A stretch of DNA of 9,823 nucleotides, taken from positions 1 through 9,823 of the forward strand of contig JAEDOP010000017.1 of assembly GCA_016301865.1 (NCBI GenBank), written 5' to 3'. Below are positions 7,589-9,823 of the stretch, one piece after another (position 1 is the stretch's first letter; each line of letters starts with the position of its first letter). Under the pieces are notes generated by a model. It was not told where the DNA came from, searched no databases, and saw only the letters and a program-made list of their open reading frames with translations. Source of the stretch: Alphaproteobacteria bacterium (GTDB taxonomy: Bacteria; Pseudomonadota; Alphaproteobacteria; Rs-D84). The position numbers and the translations under genes are program-made.

Positions 7589-7951
7589 ATGAGACCAGAA
7601 CAATTAACCTGGACGGACAAACAATGGGCATCACACCTGGGGTGTGATGCCCAAGACGTCCCGGGATTACGCCAATATATGACGGAAAATTATTTTCCAG
7701 GAATTGCCTGCGATATGAAAACGGGCATGTATTCATTTCAAATGACCAAACTGGATGTTGCACCATCTGGTGCGAAACGTGTTCGGCCATTTGTATCGTC
7801 GGACAAAGAATTTGAATCATCCGAACGTGCAACCCGCTATGCCAATGAAGAGGTTTTACCGCGTATGACTTTCTCGGATTCTTATGTGGCACTTATCGGT
7901 GTTCCGACACGCGCAATTCAGATGTTGCATATTTACAGAAAACAAAAATAG
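7589..7951 (+). CDS. Hypothetical protein, 120 residues, coupled to pnp
   Basis: I do not recognise this protein. It begins one base after the pnp stop, with AAGGA (7577-7581) inside the end of pnp as ribosome binding site, so it is very likely translated together with pnp. The product is soluble-looking, with no signal peptide or membrane segment. It is aromatic-rich at the N-terminus (two Trp and several Tyr and Phe in the first 50 residues), has two cysteines (residues 19 and 41, not a metal motif) and a basic C-terminus (YRKQK). Codon use resembles its neighbours (Glu as GAA, Arg mostly CGN), which supports a real gene. Codons 13-22 are built on a perfect 13-bp hairpin (7625-7653), an unusual constraint for coding DNA. 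It ends TAG, 16 bases before ybaB. Confidence 0.7.
   Translation: MRPEQLTWTDKQWASHLGCDAQDVPGLRQYMTENYFPGIACDMKTGMYSFQMTKLDVAPSGAKRVRPFVSSDKEFESSERATRYANEEVLPRMTFSDSYVALIGVPTRAIQMLHIYRKQK
7625..7653 (+). repeat. Perfect 13-bp hairpin inside the gene after pnp
   Basis: Bases 7625-7637 (TGGGCATCACACC) are the exact reverse complement of 7641-7653, with a 3-nt loop TGG. It lies 37 bases after the pnp stop and 36 bases into the next gene. What follows (AGACGTCC) is not a T tract, so it is not an intrinsic terminator. A stable stem here could block 3'-to-5' exonucleases and protect the pnp part of the message, or modulate downstream translation. These roles are inferred. Confidence 0.8.
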
Positions 7952-7967
7952 AAACGGGGGGATTAAA

Positions 7968-8264
7968 ATGGATATGGACGCATTAATGGCCCAGGCCGCC
8001 GAATTGCAAAACAAAGTCGCCGCCGCCCAGGACCAATTAGCAAAAACTGTTGTCAAAGGTATCGCGCCGAATGGCACATGTATCGTTGATATGACGGGTA
8101 AATACGACCTGGTTAAATTGACGATTAATCCGGACGTATTGTCGGGTGGCGTGTCTGCAGTTGAATCCGCGGTTACTGCGGCATACGTGGATGCTAAGCA
8201 AAAGGCCGACGCTATGATAGATCGTGTTATGGGTGATGCAACCGCTGGTATCCCATTGCCCTAG
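7968..8264 (+). CDS. ybaB: YbaB/EbfC family nucleoid-associated DNA-binding protein
   Basis: A 98-residue member of the YbaB/EbfC family: small dimeric DNA-binding proteins associated with the nucleoid, slightly shorter than the usual 105-110. The N-terminal helix MDMDALMAQAAELQNKVAAAQ ends in a short strand with TVVKGIAPNGTCIVDMTG. This is followed by LVKLTINPDVLSGGVSAVE and a C-terminal helix (VTAAYVDAKQKADAMIDRVM), then GIPLP, matching the family's usual tail. The frame is open further upstream, but the start at 7968 is chosen because GGGGGG (7956-7961) sits 6 bases before it and the family N-terminus begins there. An alternative ATG lies two codons in. In many bacteria this gene follows dnaX and precedes recR; here it closes the pnp unit. 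Ends TAG, followed by a terminator. Confidence 0.9.
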   Translation: MDMDALMAQAAELQNKVAAAQDQLAKTVVKGIAPNGTCIVDMTGKYDLVKLTINPDVLSGGVSAVESAVTAAYVDAKQKADAMIDRVMGDATAGIPLP

Positions 8265-8283
8265 GAATAATAATTCTAGATTC

Positions 8284-8316
8284 AAAAAAATCCCGCCAAA
8301 TGGCGGGAATTTTTAT
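8284..8316. terminator. Intrinsic terminator after ybaB, possibly bidirectional
   Basis: A 7-bp stem TCCCGCC (8291-8297) and GGCGGGA (8302-8308) with a 4-nt loop AAAT is followed by ATTTTTATT. A run of seven A (8284-8290) precedes it, giving a T tract on the other strand as well. It starts 19 bases after the ybaB stop and ends the pnp-orf-ybaB unit. On the minus strand it would also stop read-through from alaS. Confidence 0.9.
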
Positions 8317-8351
8317 TCCGCATATACTTCGCTAAATAAAAGTTTATCTAA

Positions 8352-8370
8352 GTTTGCCCGTTGGGCAAAC
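8352..8370. repeat. 8-bp perfect hairpin in intergenic island
   Basis: GTTTGCCC (8352-8359) and GGGCAAAC (8363-8370) with loop GTT form a perfect stem. No T tract follows on either strand. It sits among other inverted repeats in the island and is probably part of the same repeat family. Confidence 0.6.
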
Positions 8371-8431
8371 AAAGAGCAAATAGCATCCGTCTGTGCACAG
8401 CACAGCCGAGATAAAAATTAATATTAAAGTT

Positions 8432-8524
8432 CGTCATACCGGCGCAGGCCGGTATCCATTGTGTTCTGCGGACTTTGTTATTTGCGCTATGAAACAATAG
8501 ACCCCGACCTTCGTCGGGGTGACG
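8432..8524. repeat. REP-like element: two hairpins bounded by CGTCA/TGACG
   Basis: The unit is bounded by CGTCA (8432-8436) and its complement TGACG (8520-8524). Inside the left end is an 8-bp hairpin, ATACCGGC (8436-8443) with GCCGGTAT (8448-8455), loop GCAG. Inside the right end is another, ACCCCGAC (8501-8508) with GTCGGGGT (8513-8520), loop CTTC. ATTGT (8458-8462) and ACAAT (8494-8498) pair between them. The bracket GTCAT...CCGGC/GCCGG..ATCC and its inverse ...CCCCG/CGGGGTGACG are familiar as dispersed repetitive palindromes in many proteobacterial genomes. That identification is from memory of the motif, not a search. Confidence 0.7.
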
Positions 8525-8600
8525 GCTTTATTTTTACTTCGCTAAACTTTTATTTAGCAAGAATTAGTTGCTCTTTGCGCATTGCGCTTTGCTCATTATT

Positions 8601-8620
8601 AAAAAAAACCCCGAACGGGG
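8601..8620 (-). terminator. Intrinsic terminator of alaS
   Basis: Read on the minus strand, a CCCCG-TT-CGGGG stem (8620 down to 8609) is followed by eight T (8608-8601). It starts about six bases beyond the alaS stop codon, so the short alaS reading frame is closed by a proper transcript end. On the plus strand a T run (8623-8628) follows the same stem, so it may act in both directions. Confidence 0.88.
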
Positions 8621-8626
8621 GATTTT

Positions 8627-9823
8627 TTATTCAGCCAGTGTTCCAACCGACATAGTAATGCGGCGGATACCGCTGCTGATTGATTTTTCCTTGTTCACTT
8701 TGGCTTTCAAGATTTCGCCTGTGTGATATACGTGCGTTCCGCCACACAGTTCGCACGAAACATCGCCTGCGGTAATAACCTTGACTATGTCGCCATACTT
8801 TTCGCCAAACAATGCCATTGCGCCTTTCTTAAGCGCATCTTCCATTGACATTTCATCGTGTTCAACCGGCATATCCATGGCAATCCACTTGTTAACCAAA
8901 TCTTCCACGGCCTGTTTTTCATCCGCCGTCATCGCACGACCAAATCGAAAATCAAATCGAACTGAATCTGGCGAAACTTTTGATCCGCGCTGTTCAACGT
9001 CTTCGTTCAATACGCTGCGCAATGCCGCCTGCAACAGGTGCGTTGCCGTGTGTGCGCGTGCGGTCTGCTGGCGCACGGCTGAATTAATAACCGGCTTTAC
9101 AGTGTCGCCAACTTTCAGTGTTGCAACCAATGTCCCCTTGTGAATAACGACACTGTCAACACGTGCGGCCTCTGCTACGTTCATAACCGTGTCGTTCCCA
9201 ATTTTTAATTCGCCACTGTCGCCAACTTGACCACCCTGTGTGCCATAGAAATTGGTTTTATCCAACGCAACTTCGACTTCGTCACCGGCGTTTGCACTGT
9301 CAACAAATTCACCGTTGCGCAGAATTGATAACACGCGCGATTCCATATCGATTGGTGCGTATTTCGCGCTGTCATCCGTGCCGGCCAGATCTGTCTGGGA
9401 TTCCCAGAAAATACGTGTTCCACGTGTGTCTGCGCGCGAACGTTCTTTTTGTTCTGCCATTGATTTTTCAAATCCCGCCACATCAACATCAATATTGCGG
9501 TCGCGCAAAATCATCTGGGTCAAATCCAGTGGAAAACCATACGTATCAAATAATTTAAATGCTACATCCCCCGGCAACACATTGTTGTTCAACTTTGGAA
9601 TTTCATTTTCCAATAACTTCATTCCGTTTTGTAACATGTCCGCGAACGCATTTTCTTCGTTTTGCAGAATTTCAACAACACGCGCCTGTTCGCGTGCCAG
9701 TTCTGGATACGCATCACCCATTTCTGTAATCAGCGCCGGGTACAGTTTTGACAACAACGCCCCCTTGTGCCCCAGAATCTGACCGTGACGCATCGCGCGA
9801 CGCAATATACGGCGAATTACATA
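8627..9823 (-). CDS. alaS: Alanyl-tRNA synthetase AlaRS, C-terminal part, lacking the C-Ala domain; 5' end outside window
   Basis: Class II synthetase charging tRNA-Ala and clearing mischarged Ser/Gly. The frame is open to the right edge (YVIRRILRRAMRHG, aligning near residue 300 of the 875-residue E. coli enzyme), so the catalytic N-terminus lies outside and about 398 residues are visible. In order: the end of the tRNA-recognition helical domain (LFDTYGFPLDLTQMIL), the linker beta-barrel (GGQVGDSGEL) and the editing domain. The editing zinc ligands are intact: HTATH (9038-9052) and CELCGGTH (8732-8755). The protein ends about a dozen residues past SSGIRRI, the last editing-domain strand. The C-Ala domain of roughly 170-180 residues, with its Gly-rich GGKGGG-type motif, is missing. 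TAA is followed at once by a terminator and then repeats, so a split downstream fragment is not present. It converges with ybaB. Confidence 0.95.
   Translation of the reverse strand, partial: YVIRRILRRAMRHGQILGHKGALLSKLYPALITEMGDAYPELAREQARVVEILQNEENAFADMLQNGMKLLENEIPKLNNNVLPGDVAFKLFDTYGFPLDLTQMILRDRNIDVDVAGFEKSMAEQKERSRADTRGTRIFWESQTDLAGTDDSAKYAPIDMESRVLSILRNGEFVDSANAGDEVEVALDKTNFYGTQGGQVGDSGELKIGNDTVMNVAEAARVDSVVIHKGTLVATLKVGDTVKPVINSAVRQQTARAHTATHLLQAALRSVLNEDVEQRGSKVSPDSVRFDFRFGRAMTADEKQAVEDLVNKWIAMDMPVEHDEMSMEDALKKGAMALFGEKYGDIVKVITAGDVSCELCGGTHVYHTGEILKAKVNKEKSISSGIRRITMSVGTLAE

Larger units (their letters stand above)
8331..8558. repeat. Long-spaced 16-bp inverted repeat in the ybaB-alaS intergenic island
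   Basis: GCTAAATAAAAGTTTA (8331-8346) recurs as its exact reverse complement at 8543-8558. In addition TACTTCGCTAAA occurs twice in direct orientation (8325-8336 and 8535-8546), and CAAAGAGCAA (8370-8379) recurs inverted at 8568-8577. The right copy also folds on itself (GCTAAA 8541-8546 with TTTAGC 8553-8558). The two sets of inverted arms cross rather than nest, which suggests several inserted or rearranged copies of a repeat unit rather than one RNA structure. No gene is evident here; short open frames in the region have no ribosome site or recognisable protein. Confidence 0.75.

Noticed and set aside
7884..7967. Longer N-terminus for ybaB starting upstream at 7884
   Set aside because: It would overlap the preceding gene by 68 bases, adds residues not found in the family, and a strong G-rich ribosome site sits exactly before 7968.
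8315..8345. Possible dif-like XerCD site (CGCATATACTTCGCTAAAT)
   Set aside because: The left part resembles the CGCATAA arm of dif, but the centre is too short and the right arm does not match; it is better explained by the repeats in the island.
8391..8405. Palindrome CTGTGCACAG followed by CACAG as an operator
   Set aside because: No promoter or gene start lies nearby; it is within the repeat island between convergent genes.
8461..8655. Short plus-strand open frames in the ybaB-alaS gap (8224-8421, 8461-8655)
   Set aside because: They run through terminators and palindromic repeats, lack ribosome sites and have no protein-like composition.

Overview
The window looks like a chromosomal housekeeping segment from a proteobacterium, most likely an uncultured alphaproteobacterium. 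The polynucleotide phosphorylase reads like the alphaproteobacterial type (for example its GRREIGHGNLAWRA stretch), and the xerC-type recombinase and YbaB protein fit that too. This placement is an inference from remembered family sequences, not from a search. Base composition is moderate, intergenic DNA is AT-rich, glutamate is almost always GAA, and all nine recognisable genes end in TAA or TAG, never TGA. I see no transposase, phage gene, CRISPR array, tRNA or rRNA.

Layout. (1) 1-1775: the primary sigma factor rpoD, open at the left edge, closed by a small hairpin. (2) 1823-2419: a divergent guanylate-kinase-like protein. (3) 2420-2608: an intergenic control region with a near-consensus promoter (TTGAAA-17-TATAAT) and a leader that begins with a possible leaderless mini-ORF containing one Trp codon. 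It feeds trpS, a SIMPL-domain envelope protein and xerC (2609-5280), which look like one transcription unit. (4) 5281-5415: a second strong promoter (TTGCAA-16-TATAAT) whose predicted transcript begins with a 64-nt, 26-bp imperfect hairpin, followed by pnp (5416-7587), an unknown 120-residue protein and ybaB, closed by an intrinsic terminator. (5) 8309-8600: an intergenic island of palindromes and inverted repeats between two convergent units. (6) 8627-9823, minus strand: the 3' part of alaS with its own terminator.

The genes serve core information processing: transcription initiation (RpoD), tRNA charging (TrpRS, AlaRS), RNA decay (PNPase), nucleotide metabolism (Gmk-like), chromosome dimer resolution (XerC) and nucleoid biology (YbaB). 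The most noteworthy observations are: a primary sigma factor in which the near-invariant region 2.3 tryptophan (E. coli W433) is asparagine; an AlaRS that stops exactly after its editing domain, with no C-Ala domain and a terminator right behind it; a long hairpin at the very 5' end of the pnp mRNA, the right shape and place for RNase III/PNPase autoregulation; a perfect 13-bp hairpin just inside the gene after pnp; and a paired palindromic repeat element between ybaB and alaS. I found no evidence for a defence system or other multi-gene novel system.
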